Of a stretch of 64,000 nucleotides of DNA, positions 51,956-60,424 are shown in pieces; positions within the stretch are counted from its first letter, which is position 1, and the number at the start of each line of letters is the position of its first letter. Source of the DNA: Polaromonas sp047303325. Lineage in GTDB: Bacteria; Pseudomonadota; Gammaproteobacteria; Burkholderiales; Burkholderiaceae_C. The DNA lies in NCBI RefSeq assembly GCF_047303325.1, contig NZ_JBKBEX010000007.1, positions 62,001-126,000 of the forward strand, written 5' to 3'. The notes under the pieces were generated by a model that ran no database searches, was not told where the DNA came from, and saw only the letters and a program-made list of their open reading frames with translations. A program made the position numbers and the translations under genes.

Positions 51956-52753
51956 ATGTTTACCGACTCCCATTGCCACCTAAGCTTTCCCGAGCTCCAG
52001 GCCCAGCTGCCGCAAATCCGCCAGGCCATGCAGGAGGCCCAGGTCGACCGGGCGCTGTGCATTTGCACCACCCTGGAAGAATTCGAAACCGTCCACGCCC
52101 TGGCCACGGGCTACGACAATTTCTGGGCCACCGTGGGTGTGCATCCCGACAACGAGGACGTGCGCGAGCCCAGCCTGGACGACCTGCTGCAGCGAGCCGC
52201 GCTGCCGAAAGTGGTTGGCATAGGCGAAACCGGGCTGGACTACTACCGCCTGGGCGAGCGCACCGTGGCCGACATGGAATGGCAGCGCGAGCGCTTCCGG
52301 GTGCACATACGCGCGGCCCGCCGAACCGGCAAGCCGCTGGTCATCCATACCCGCAGCGCCTCCGACGACACGATTGCCATCCTCAAGGAGGAGGGCGGCA
52401 GCGTAGGGCAGCCAGGTGCCGCCACCGGTGTTTTCCACTGCTTTACTGAAACCCTGGCCGTGGCCCGCGCGGCGCTGGACCTGGGGTTTTACATCTCGTT
52501 TTCCGGCATCCTGACCTTCAAGAATGCGGCCGATTTGCGCGAAGTGGCGCAATTCGTGCCACTGGACCGCATGCTGATAGAGACCGACAGCCCGTACCTG
52601 GCGCCCATGCCTTACCGCGGCAAAACCAACAACCCGTCTTACGTCCCCTTCGTGGCCAAGCAGATCGCGGAGCTGACGCAGCAACCGCTGCAAACCATCG
52701 CCGAGGCGACCAGCCGCAACTTCGAGCAGCTTTTCAGTGGGGTCAAAGCCTAA
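51956..52753 (+). CDS. tatD: TatD family metal-dependent hydrolase
   Basis: 265 residues of the amidohydrolase-type TIM barrel. Metal ligands are in DSHCHLSFPEL (His6, His8), GIGETGLDYYR (Glu), LVIHTRSASDD (His), GVFHCFTE (His) and LIETDSPYLAP (Asp). TatD-type enzymes are 3'-5' exonucleases or D-aminoacyl hydrolases. It ends in a TAATG overlap with the ankyrin-protein gene, so these are translationally coupled. Confidence 0.94.
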   Translation: MFTDSHCHLSFPELQAQLPQIRQAMQEAQVDRALCICTTLEEFETVHALATGYDNFWATVGVHPDNEDVREPSLDDLLQRAALPKVVGIGETGLDYYRLGERTVADMEWQRERFRVHIRAARRTGKPLVIHTRSASDDTIAILKEEGGSVGQPGAATGVFHCFTETLAVARAALDLGFYISFSGILTFKNAADLREVAQFVPLDRMLIETDSPYLAPMPYRGKTNNPSYVPFVAKQIAELTQQPLQTIAEATSRNFEQLFSGVKA

Positions 52754-53421
52754 TGAAAAACTTCATCCAATACTTTAAAAAGGCAATTTATCTTATTGTC
52801 ATTACTGGGTTTTCTTTGGCGAATGCCGGCTCCTATGAAGACTTCTTCATGGCCATCCGGCAAGACAATCCCGCCGTCATCCAGAACCTGCTGCAGCGCG
52901 GCTTCGACCCCAACACCCTGGACCCGACGGGCCAGACCGGCTTGTACTTGGCCTTGCGCGAGCCTTCACCCAAGGTTGCCGAAGCACTGATCGCCTGGCC
53001 CAAGACCAACGTCAACATCCTCAATAGCAAGGATGAAAGCGCCCTCATGCTGGCCGCGCTCAAGGACCACCAGGCACTGGTCGAGAAGCTGATCAAAAAG
53101 GGCGCCGACGTCAACAAGACCGGCTGGGCCCCGCTGCATTACGCCGCCAGCAACGGCAACGTGGCCATCATCAGCCTGCTGCTGGAGAACAATGCCTATA
53201 TCGACGCCGAGTCGCCCAACGGCACAACGCCGCTGATGATGGCTGCCATGTACGGCACGCCGGCAGCCGTCAAGCTGTTGTTGGAGGAAGGCGCTGACCC
53301 CCAGCTCAAGAACCAGCAAGGCCTGACCGCCTTGCAATTCGCGGAGCAAGCCAACCGTCCGGATGCCGTCGAAGCGATATCCGCCGCGATCCGGAGCAAG
53401 CGGCCGGCCGGGCAATGGTGA
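52753..53421 (+). CDS. Exported ankyrin-repeat protein
   Basis: 222 residues. The signal peptide KKAIYLIVITGFSLANAG is encoded by DNA richer in A+T than the surroundings. Ankyrin repeats follow from about residue 28 to 215 (QNLLQRGFDPNTLDPTGQTGLYLAL, LVEKLIKKGADVNKTGWAPLHYAASNGNVAIISLLLENNAYIDAESPNGTTPLMMAAMYG and LLLEEGADPQLKNQQGLTALQFAEQANR). Ankyrin repeats bind proteins; the partner is unknown. This gene commonly follows tatD in Burkholderiales as far as I recall. Starts within the tatD stop codon. Confidence 0.9.
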   Translation: MKNFIQYFKKAIYLIVITGFSLANAGSYEDFFMAIRQDNPAVIQNLLQRGFDPNTLDPTGQTGLYLALREPSPKVAEALIAWPKTNVNILNSKDESALMLAALKDHQALVEKLIKKGADVNKTGWAPLHYAASNGNVAIISLLLENNAYIDAESPNGTTPLMMAAMYGTPAAVKLLLEEGADPQLKNQQGLTALQFAEQANRPDAVEAISAAIRSKRPAGQW

Positions 53422-53428
53422 GCATCCG

Positions 53429-53782
53429 GTGAGGTGGCGGCAGTCCCTGGCAATGCTGGGCGATCTGCTCGCGCTTGCATTGGTGCTCTGGCTGGGCTAC
53501 GCATGCCTGAACTCGCTGCTGACCGCGGAGATCCGTTTTGGCCGCGCTACCAGGGTCATCCGGCTCGCCGACGCCCCCAACTGGTTCTGGTTCGCTTTCT
53601 GGTTTCAGTTCATTCTCGCCGTGCTGGGCGTTTTGGCATGCCGGCATTCCATCCGTAAGCGGATTGCGGCGATTCGTGCGGCCAGCCGAGGCAGCACCCA
53701 GTCAGCCAGACCCGAGCGCCCATCAGGTCCTCGACCCGGTCTTCTGAATTTCAAGCACATTCCACGATGTATATTATGTTAA
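53429..53782 (+). CDS. Small membrane protein of unknown function
   Basis: 117 residues from a GTG eight bases after the ankyrin-protein stop, or 109 from an ATG at 53453. Two membrane helices, LLALALVLWLGYACLNSLL and WFWFAFWFQFILAVLGVLACR, are separated by a short positive segment (RFGRATRVIRLADAPN). The tail is basic and rich in Ser/Arg. No family recognised. The start is uncertain because neither codon has a strong ribosome site. It may be co-transcribed with the ankyrin-protein gene. Confidence 0.5.
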   Translation: MRWRQSLAMLGDLLALALVLWLGYACLNSLLTAEIRFGRATRVIRLADAPNWFWFAFWFQFILAVLGVLACRHSIRKRIAAIRAASRGSTQSARPERPSGPRPGLLNFKHIPRCILC

Positions 53783-53860
53783 GTATTATCTGGATTGAAC
53801 GAAGCAAACAAGGAAACCCGTTCCCCGTGGACGCCAAGCCCTCCAACCCTCTCTCTCAGT

Positions 53861-54484
53861 TCACAGCATCAGCTTGACACCAAACGCCGCCATCAGCGCC
53901 GCACAAGCCCGGTCTATAGGCCGGCGCAGCGTCATATAGCCTTCGATCACGCGCGGCGTCGAGAACAGGCAGGCGGCCAGGCTGTACCAGAGCAGCGCGT
54001 CGAAGAGCACCAGACCGACCGCCGCGGCGCGAAGCGGCCAGCCGGCGTCGGCCGGCACCAGCAGCACAAAGATGCTTCCGAAGTAAGCCAGCGACTTGGG
54101 GTTCAGCAGGCCGGTGGCCAGGCCGCGCAGCAGCGCCTGGCGCGCCGGCTGCGCCGCCCTTTCATTTTCAGAGACGGCTACCGTGGGCTTGGGCCCGGCG
54201 TGCGAGCGCCACAGGCGCAGGGCAATGTACAAAAGATAGGCCGCGCCTGCGATGCGGATCGCCGTCTGCAGCGAAGGCATCAGCTCAAAAACCGCCGTCA
54301 GGCCGGTGACCGCGATCAACGCCCACATGGCGCCGGCGGCGGCCAACCCCACGGCAATCAGCAAGGCGCCGCGCCGGTCGCGCTCGGCGGCCGCATGTAC
54401 GACCAGCAAGATGTTGGGGCCCGGGCTGACGATGGCCAGGCTGTCGATCAGGAACAGCGAGAGCAGGACGAGTGCGGTATCCAT
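53861..54484 (-). CDS. LysE/RhtB family exporter
   Basis: 207 residues with six membrane helices. The LysE opening LFLIDSLAIVSPGPNILLVVHAAAERDRRGALLIAVGLAAAGAMWAL and the LLRGLATGLLNPKSLAYFGSIF segment are diagnostic. It exports amino acids or similar compounds. The divergent MocR-type gene lies 115 bp away and is a likely regulator. Confidence 0.93.
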   Translation of the reverse strand: MDTALVLLSLFLIDSLAIVSPGPNILLVVHAAAERDRRGALLIAVGLAAAGAMWALIAVTGLTAVFELMPSLQTAIRIAGAAYLLYIALRLWRSHAGPKPTVAVSENERAAQPARQALLRGLATGLLNPKSLAYFGSIFVLLVPADAGWPLRAAAVGLVLFDALLWYSLAACLFSTPRVIEGYMTLRRPIDRACAALMAAFGVKLML

Positions 54485-54534
54485 CTAGGCATCACCCTTT
54501 GTTTCAGGTTTTATTTCATGTTTCCGGCCCGCAG

Positions 54535-54548
54535 GATGGCATGCCATC
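54535..54548. promoter_or_regulatory. Perfect palindrome between LysE and MocR genes
   Basis: GATGGCATGCCATC is a 14-bp perfect palindrome in the 115-bp divergent gap, directly followed by CTGGTACC. MocR regulators often bind such regions of a divergent target; this site is a candidate only. Confidence 0.4.
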
Positions 54549-54599
54549 TGGTACCTTTGAAGCTCCACAATTTGCTAATTCATAAGGGCCAGAACCGGC

Positions 54600-56039
54600 A
54601 TGGAATTTCACATCGATATGCCCGCGGCCGGCTCGCGGGAGCGCTTCGCCGCCCTGCACCGCCAGATCCGGGCGGCGATCATCGACGGGCGCCTGGCCGC
54701 GGGCGTACGGCTGCCGACCACGCGTGAACTCGCGGACAGGCTGGGCGTGTCGCGCAACACCGTGCTGGCCGCGTATGACCACCTGGCGGCCGAAGGCTAT
54801 CTGCTGCCGCGCCAGCGCGCCGGCACTTTTGTCGCCGCGACCCTGCCGCCGCGTGGCCCTGCGGCATCGCCATCAAGCCCAGCCGGCCCGCCACGGACCG
54901 ACCTGCCCGAAGCATGGCGGCGTGTGGCGCCCTGGTCCGCCGAGGCCATGCCGCCGGGGCCGCGCTTTGACTTCCGGGTGGGCCTGCCGGACCACTCGCA
55001 ATTTCCCTGGGATAGCTGGCGGCGCCTGTGCGGCCGCGCCCAGCACGACTTCGCACGCGCCCCCAGGGCTTACACCGACCCTGCCGGCGACCCCTTGTTG
55101 CGTGAAGCGATTGCCGGCCATGTGTCCTTGTCGCGCGCGGTGGCCTGTAGCGCCGACGACGTGTTCATCACCTCGGGCGCTCAGCACGCCTTCGCCCTGC
55201 TGGCCGATGTGCTGGTCACACCGCAGGCCACGGTGGTGGCCGTCGAGGACCCGGGTTATGCACCCCTGCACGCGGCCATGGCGTTTCGCGGCGCGCAGCT
55301 GCAGCGCGTGCCGCTCGACAAGGAAGGCCTGCGTGTGGACCGCCTGCCGCCAGAGGCCAAGGTGATCTGCGTGACGCCCTCGCACCAGTTCCCGGTCGGC
55401 ACGGCGATGTCCCTGAACCGCCGCTCGCAGCTGCTGGAATTCGCGCGGCAACACCAAGCCGTCGTGATCGAGGACGACTACGACGGCGAGTTCCGTTACG
55501 GCGGCCGTCCGCTGGACGCGCTGCATTCGCTGGACGACAGCGGCCTGGTGTTTTATGTCGGCACCTTTTCGAAGGTGATGTTCCCTGCCCTGCGCGCCGG
55601 CTTCGTGGTGGCGCCGGCCTGGGCGCGGGAGCGGCTCGCGGCGGCGCTGCACGCCACCCACGGCGCGCCGCCCTTGCTGACCCAACTGGCGCTGGCCGCC
55701 TTCATCCGCGAAGGCCATCTCGCGCGGCACGTGCGGCGCATGCGCCGCATCTATGCGGGGCGGCGCGACGCCCTGCTGCAGGCGATGGAGCAGCATGCGG
55801 AAGGCTTGCTGATACCACTGCCGTCAGCGGCCGGGCTGCATGTGAGCGCCATGCTGGCGCCGCAGTTCGAGGCCTACAAGGTGGCGCGCGCGGCCGCCGA
55901 GGCGGGCATCGCGGTGGAAGCGCTGGACCGGTCCGGGCTGCGGCGGCTGCGCTACAACGGCCTGACCTTCGGGCTGGGCCTGATCGGCGACGGCGAGGTG
56001 ACGGCGGGGCTGCGGGCCCTGGTCAAGCTATTGGGTTGA
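54600..56039 (+). CDS. MocR-family transcription regulator (GntR-aminotransferase fusion)
   Basis: 479 residues. The winged-helix GntR domain is at residues about 10-75 (AALHRQIRAAIIDGRLAAGVRLPTTRELADRLGVSRNTVLAAYDHLAAEGYL), then a Pro/Ser-rich linker and a fold-type I aminotransferase domain with FITSGAQHAF, VEDPGY, EDDYDGEFRY and the PLP-binding Lys in VGTFSKVMFPALRAGFV. These regulators use PLP and amino compounds as effectors. It is divergent from a LysE exporter and overlaps the convergent citrate synthase-like gene by 12 bp at its 3' end. Confidence 0.95.
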   Translation: MEFHIDMPAAGSRERFAALHRQIRAAIIDGRLAAGVRLPTTRELADRLGVSRNTVLAAYDHLAAEGYLLPRQRAGTFVAATLPPRGPAASPSSPAGPPRTDLPEAWRRVAPWSAEAMPPGPRFDFRVGLPDHSQFPWDSWRRLCGRAQHDFARAPRAYTDPAGDPLLREAIAGHVSLSRAVACSADDVFITSGAQHAFALLADVLVTPQATVVAVEDPGYAPLHAAMAFRGAQLQRVPLDKEGLRVDRLPPEAKVICVTPSHQFPVGTAMSLNRRSQLLEFARQHQAVVIEDDYDGEFRYGGRPLDALHSLDDSGLVFYVGTFSKVMFPALRAGFVVAPAWARERLAAALHATHGAPPLLTQLALAAFIREGHLARHVRRMRRIYAGRRDALLQAMEQHAEGLLIPLPSAAGLHVSAMLAPQFEAYKVARAAAEAGIAVEALDRSGLRRLRYNGLTFGLGLIGDGEVTAGLRALVKLLG

Positions 56040-57197
56040 GCCCGCCCTGCCCTGCGGCATATCCGGCATGACGCCCACATAACGCCCGCGCGGCCGGATC
56101 ACCTGTGCAACGCCCAGCTGCTCCAGGCTGTGCGCCAGCAGGCCCACGCTGCGGGCCGTCGCGAAGAGGGCAAAAGCCGCGTCGGCGGGGAGCCGGTAGT
56201 GGGCGACCAGCGCGGCCAGGGCCACGTCGATATTGGGCTGCAGGCCGGTCAGCTGCGTGGCCTGTTCGATAAAGCGCGTGATCATTTTCGACGGTTCAAA
56301 CAAGGCCAGCAGCGCGGCTGCGCGCGGGTCGCCGTCCGGGTAGATGTGATGGCCGAACCCCGGCAAGGCCAGGCCGCTCGACAGGTAATGGTCTATGGCC
56401 TTGTCTTCGCCCAGCCGTTCCACCTCGCCGAACAAGGCATGGACACGGCCGGAGGCATCGCCGTGCAGCGGGCCCGAGAGCGTGGTCAATCCCGCCAGCA
56501 GGCAGGCTGGCAATGAGGCGCCTGTCGAGGCCGCAATGCGCGCGGCGAAAGCCGAGCCGGTGAGTTCGTGGTCGGCCAGCAAGACCATGGCCGTGCGCAG
56601 CAGCTCAGCCACCTCGGGTGGCTGTTTCCAGCCTTGCGCGAGGCGCACATGCAGCGGCTTGCTCCCTTGCCGGGCGCCGAAGGCGTTGGCCACCAGGCCC
56701 ACAAGGCGCTGCCCCTCGCCGTGCAGCACCCGCGTCAGGCGCCCGCGCGTCGAATGCCCTTCGGCCGCCAGGCCGGCCAGGGCGGTAAAGGCCAGGGCCC
56801 TCCCCGGCTTGCCCGGCGCAGCTTCAGGCGACGAAAAATCGACCACCTGTTCGGCATTCCACAAGAGCTGCGCCACGTCCTCCAGAGTGGCGGAGGCCGA
56901 CAGGCCGATCACGTCCCGGCCCCGGTAATACGGGCGCCCGCGGAAAAAGGCGGTCAGCGCCGTCGGGATGCTGGGTTCCGCGCCGAACAGCGTGTTGGCG
57001 GCCACGGTCTCGTGCTTGCGGCCGGCCTGTTTGCGTTTGGCCAGGGCCGCCACGTCTTCGGCGCGGTACAGGCTGCGGCGCGTGTCGACCGGGTCGGGTG
57101 CGACCTCGAGTTTGCCGCGGCTGACATAGGCGTAAATCGTCTGCGGCCGCACGCCGAGAAGCTCACAAGCCTCGTTCATTGAAATCCAGGAAGCCAT
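56028..57197 (-). CDS. Citrate synthase-like protein with N-terminal helix-turn-helix
   Basis: 389 residues. Residues about 1-55 form a MerR/excisionase-like HTH (MNEACELLGVRPQTIYAYVSRGKLEV, SLYRAEDVAALAKRK). Residues about 75-385 are a citrate synthase fold with the active-site set intact: ADHEL (His210), GPLHGDAS (His245), GFGHHIYP (His283), PNIDVAL (Asp324) and ATARSVGLLAH (Arg). It could be an acyl-CoA/oxoacid condensing enzyme that also binds DNA, or a sensor using the fold. It is divergent from a 2-hydroxyacid dehydrogenase over nested palindromes. The 108-bp gap is otherwise empty. Confidence 0.9.
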   Translation of the reverse strand: MASWISMNEACELLGVRPQTIYAYVSRGKLEVAPDPVDTRRSLYRAEDVAALAKRKQAGRKHETVAANTLFGAEPSIPTALTAFFRGRPYYRGRDVIGLSASATLEDVAQLLWNAEQVVDFSSPEAAPGKPGRALAFTALAGLAAEGHSTRGRLTRVLHGEGQRLVGLVANAFGARQGSKPLHVRLAQGWKQPPEVAELLRTAMVLLADHELTGSAFAARIAASTGASLPACLLAGLTTLSGPLHGDASGRVHALFGEVERLGEDKAIDHYLSSGLALPGFGHHIYPDGDPRAAALLALFEPSKMITRFIEQATQLTGLQPNIDVALAALVAHYRLPADAAFALFATARSVGLLAHSLEQLGVAQVIRPRGRYVGVMPDMPQGRAGSTQ

Positions 57198-57208
57198 GGT
57201 GATGGGAA

Positions 57209-57263
57209 GAATGAATTTATATTGATTTTATACATCAATATTGACGATCTCATCAATTCATTC
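57209..57263. promoter_or_regulatory. Nested inverted repeats in the citrate synthase/2-hydroxyacid dehydrogenase divergent region
   Basis: Outer arms GAATGAATT (57209-57217) and AATTCATTC (57255-57263) enclose inner arms ATATTGAT (57219-57226) and ATCAATAT (57234-57241); both pairs are perfect. The region is AT-rich against a GC-rich background. It is the obvious operator for the HTH-citrate synthase fusion, though binding is inferred. Confidence 0.6.
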
Positions 57264-57305
57264 ATACCATGCGCTTCACCTCGCTCCATGAACTGAATCC
57301 TCTCC

Positions 57306-58259
57306 ATGAAACCCCGGATCCTCCAACTCAATCCCATCCTGATCCCCGCCATCAACGACAAGCTGGCCTCCCTTTACACCGTGCACAAGCTGTTTGAGCT
57401 GGCCGACCCGCAAGCCTGGCTGCGGGAACACGGCGCGTCCATGGACGCCGCCATCACCGGCGGGCATACCGGCATTTCACGGGCCATGCTCGAGCAACTG
57501 CCCGGGCTCAAGGTGGTGGCCGTCAACGGCGTCGGCACCGACGCGGTCGACCTGGCCTACTGCCGGGCCCGCGGCCTGCCCGTCACCGCGACCCTGGGCG
57601 CGCTGACCGAAGACGTCGCCGACCTGGCCATAGGCCTGCTGATCGCCGCCTGCCGCAACCTGTGCGCGGGCGACCGCTTTGTGCGCGAAGGCCAATGGGA
57701 GCTGCGTCCCCAGCCCAGCGCCCTTCCGCTGGCCCGCCGCTTCAGCGGCATGCGCGTGGGCATTGTCGGCATGGGCCGGGTCGGGCGCGCCGTCGCGCAG
57801 CGGGCCGCGGCCTTTGCCTGCCCTGTCAGCTACACCGACCTGCAGCCCATCGACGGCGTTGCACATCCTTATGTGCCGGACCTGCTGGCGCTGGCGCGCG
57901 GCTCCGATGCGCTGGTGCTTTGCGCCGCGGCCGACAAGGCCGAAGGCATCATCAATGCCGCCGTGCTGGACGCGCTGGGCCCGCGCGGCTTCCTGGTCAA
58001 TATCGCGCGCGGCCGCCTGGTCAACGAAGCCGACCTGACAGAGGCCCTGGCCGCGGGCCGCATTGCCGGTGCGGGCCTGGATGTTTTTGTCGACGAACCC
58101 CGCGTTCCCCTGGCACTGCGCCAATCCGATGCCGTGACGCTGCAAGCCCACCGCGCCAGCGCCACCTGGGAAACCCGGACCGCCATGGGCGAGATGGTGC
58201 TGGACAGCATTGCCCAGGCCCTGGCGGGCCAGCGGCCGGCCATGAGCCTGACGACCTAG
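57306..58259 (+). CDS. D-isomer specific 2-hydroxyacid dehydrogenase
   Basis: 317 residues. NAD-binding GMRVGIVGMGRVGRAVAQRAAAF, catalytic Arg in LVNIARGRLVNE, Glu in DVFVDEPRVP and His in TLQAHRASAT. This sub-group (glyoxylate/hydroxypyruvate reductase-like) reduces 2-oxoacids with NADH or NADPH. The first gene of the divergent transcript; 56 bp before the first Bug receptor gene. The 2-oxoacid specificity is not predictable, but a link with carboxylate uptake is suggested by the neighbours. Confidence 0.93.
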   Translation: MKPRILQLNPILIPAINDKLASLYTVHKLFELADPQAWLREHGASMDAAITGGHTGISRAMLEQLPGLKVVAVNGVGTDAVDLAYCRARGLPVTATLGALTEDVADLAIGLLIAACRNLCAGDRFVREGQWELRPQPSALPLARRFSGMRVGIVGMGRVGRAVAQRAAAFACPVSYTDLQPIDGVAHPYVPDLLALARGSDALVLCAAADKAEGIINAAVLDALGPRGFLVNIARGRLVNEADLTEALAAGRIAGAGLDVFVDEPRVPLALRQSDAVTLQAHRASATWETRTAMGEMVLDSIAQALAGQRPAMSLTT

Positions 58260-58315
58260 GCCCCCGCTTTCGCCTTTTGCAGACCGAACCCAAAAACAAA
58301 TGACGGAGACAAAAA

Positions 58316-59290
58316 ATGATCAGCAGACCTCTTGCCCTTGCCATGGCTTTCGCCGTGGCCGCCCTCGCCTGCACTGGCACTGGTGCGCAGACCTTTCCCA
58401 CCCGGCCGGTCACGCTGGTGGTGCCCTTCCCGCCCGGCGGCGGCAGCGACACGGGCGGCCGCATCATTGCCGAGCAACTGACCAAACGCTGGGGCCAGCC
58501 CGTGATCGTCGACAACAAGGGCGGCGCGGCCGGGCAGATAGGCGCCGACTTCGTGGCCAAGGCGCCGCGTGACGGCTACACCTTGCTGCTGGGCAATATC
58601 GGCACCCAGGCCATCAACCCCTCGCTCTACCCCAAGCTGCCCTATGACCCGGACAGCGCTTTTGCCCCGGTGTCGCTGGTGGCCGAACTGCCGCTGGCCA
58701 TGATGGTCAACCCGGCGGTGCCCGCGAAGACCGCCGCCGAATTCATTGCGCAGGCCAAGTCCCGGCCCGGCCAGCTGACCTACAGCAGCTCAGGCGCCGG
58801 CGGCGCGCCCCACCTCGCGGCCGAGATGTTCAAGGACCAGACCGGCACCTTCATCCTGCATGTGCCCTATCGCGGCGGCGGGCCGGCCATCGCCGACCTC
58901 ATCGCGGGCCATGTGCAGCTGTCTTTTATGACCGTGCTGGAAGCCTCGGGCCACATCAAGGCCGGCAAACTTCGCGCCCTGGCCGTGACCGGCGACAAGC
59001 GCGTCGCCGCCCTGCCCGATGTGCCCACCCTCGCCGAAAGCGCGCTCCCGGGCTTTAACGCGATTTCATGGATAGGCCTGCTGGCGCCCGCGGGCACGCC
59101 GCCCGATCTGGTGGAAAAGATCGCCGCCGACGTGCGCGCCGTCATGGCGGACGAAGCGGTCAAGGCGCGTTTCGCCTCACTGGGGGCCGTGCCGCGCACC
59201 ACCTCGCCGCAGGAATTCTCCAAACTGATTTCAGCGGACAAAAACCGCTACGCCCAGATCATCCGCAGCCGCAAGATCACCACGCAATAA
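58316..59290 (+). CDS. Bug-type tripartite tricarboxylate receptor
   Basis: 324 residues with signal peptide (AMAFAVAALACTGTGAQ) and Bug signature: PTRPVTLVVPFPPGGGSDTGGRIIAEQLTKRWGQPVIVDNKGGAAGQIGADFVAKAPRDGYTLLLG. These periplasmic receptors bind carboxylates (dicarboxylates, tricarboxylates, nicotinate and others) for TctAB transporters. No TctA/TctB genes lie in the window, so the partner must be elsewhere. It follows the dehydrogenase by 56 bp. A second paralogue follows 36 bp later. Confidence 0.95.
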   Translation: MISRPLALAMAFAVAALACTGTGAQTFPTRPVTLVVPFPPGGGSDTGGRIIAEQLTKRWGQPVIVDNKGGAAGQIGADFVAKAPRDGYTLLLGNIGTQAINPSLYPKLPYDPDSAFAPVSLVAELPLAMMVNPAVPAKTAAEFIAQAKSRPGQLTYSSSGAGGAPHLAAEMFKDQTGTFILHVPYRGGGPAIADLIAGHVQLSFMTVLEASGHIKAGKLRALAVTGDKRVAALPDVPTLAESALPGFNAISWIGLLAPAGTPPDLVEKIAADVRAVMADEAVKARFASLGAVPRTTSPQEFSKLISADKNRYAQIIRSRKITTQ

Positions 59291-59326
59291 GGTGAGCGGG
59301 CCCGAACCACAAACAAGGAGACAAAC

Positions 59327-60301
59327 ATGCAACGCACAACCCTCATCAGGGCCCTTGCCGTTTCGGCCTCGCTGGCTCTGGTCCCGGCCCTGGCCCTCGC
59401 CCAGGCCTACCCCACGCGCGCCATCAAGATCATCGTGCCCGCGCCGCCCGGAGGCGCCATAGACACCATCGCCCGGGTCGTCGGCGACAAGCTGGCAATC
59501 TCCATGGGGCAACCGGTGATCGTCGACAACCGGCCCGGCGCGTCCAACAACCTGGGCACCGAAGTGCTCGCGAAGTCCGCGCCTGATGGCTACACCATAG
59601 GCATCGTGGGCGGCAGCCACAACACCAACAAATTCCTGTTCAAAAACCTCGGCTGGGACCCGGAAAAAAGCTTTGAGCCCATCGTCTACACCCACGAGGT
59701 TCCGCTGGTGTTTGCCATGTACCCGCAGATTCCGGCCAGGACCCTGCCCGAGTTCGTGGCCTGGATGAAAGCCAACCCGGACCAGGCCAAAGTCGCCACC
59801 TCGGGCCGCGGCAGCGCCCAGGAAATGGCGGCCGAGATGTTCCGCATGGCCAGTGGCGCGCAGATGCTGCTGGTGCCCTACAAAGGTTCTTCGGCCGCCC
59901 ACCCGGATTTACTGGCGGGCCGTACCGCGCTGTACATAGACACCATCAGCGCCATCCAGTCGCAGGTCAAGGCCGGCAACGTCCGGGCGCTCGCCGTGTC
60001 GACGCGCAAACGAATCCTGTCGCTGCCGGACGTCCCGACGGCCGACGAACAGGGACTCAAGGGCTATGACGCCAACACCAACGGCGGTTTTCTCGCGCCG
60101 GCCGGCACGCCGCCGGCCGTCATCACCCGGCTCAACACTGAAATCAACGCGGCGCTCAAACTGCCCGACGTGAAAGCCAAGCTCGAGGCCGCCGGCATAG
60201 AAATCCAGGGCGGCACACCCCAGGAATACGCCGCACTGATCAAGTCCGACCTCGCCAAATGGGCCAAGGTCGTCAAGGCCGCGAACATCCAGGCGGATTG
60301 A
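59327..60301 (+). CDS. Bug-type tripartite tricarboxylate receptor, second paralogue
   Basis: 324 residues, clearly related to the preceding receptor but divergent: signal peptide (ALAVSASLALVPALALAQ), then YPTRAIKIIVPAPPGGAIDTIARVVGDKLAISMGQPVIVDNRPGASNNLGTEVLAKSAPDGYTIGIVG. The ligand loop differs (GGSHNTNKFLF instead of GNIGTQAINPSLY), suggesting a different carboxylate. RBS AAGGAGAC is strong. A good terminator follows 60 bp after the stop, closing the transcript with the dehydrogenase. Confidence 0.95.
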   Translation: MQRTTLIRALAVSASLALVPALALAQAYPTRAIKIIVPAPPGGAIDTIARVVGDKLAISMGQPVIVDNRPGASNNLGTEVLAKSAPDGYTIGIVGGSHNTNKFLFKNLGWDPEKSFEPIVYTHEVPLVFAMYPQIPARTLPEFVAWMKANPDQAKVATSGRGSAQEMAAEMFRMASGAQMLLVPYKGSSAAHPDLLAGRTALYIDTISAIQSQVKAGNVRALAVSTRKRILSLPDVPTADEQGLKGYDANTNGGFLAPAGTPPAVITRLNTEINAALKLPDVKAKLEAAGIEIQGGTPQEYAALIKSDLAKWAKVVKAANIQAD

Positions 60302-60360
60302 GCCCGGTCCGCTGAATTTCTCCCCGTTGTCTCTCCTGTCACTTTGGTGGTGACAACTTC

Positions 60361-60389
60361 ATCCCGCATGAGAACTGCGGGATTTTTTT
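60361..60389 (+). terminator. Rho-independent terminator after the second Bug receptor
   Basis: ATCCCGCA and TGCGGGAT pair around six bases, followed by seven T residues. An additional TGTCAC/GTGACA hairpin lies just before it (60337-60355). Confidence 0.9.
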
Positions 60390-60424
60390 GCCTGGCTCGT
60401 CAAAGCGCAAGCCCGGCCGTGTTT

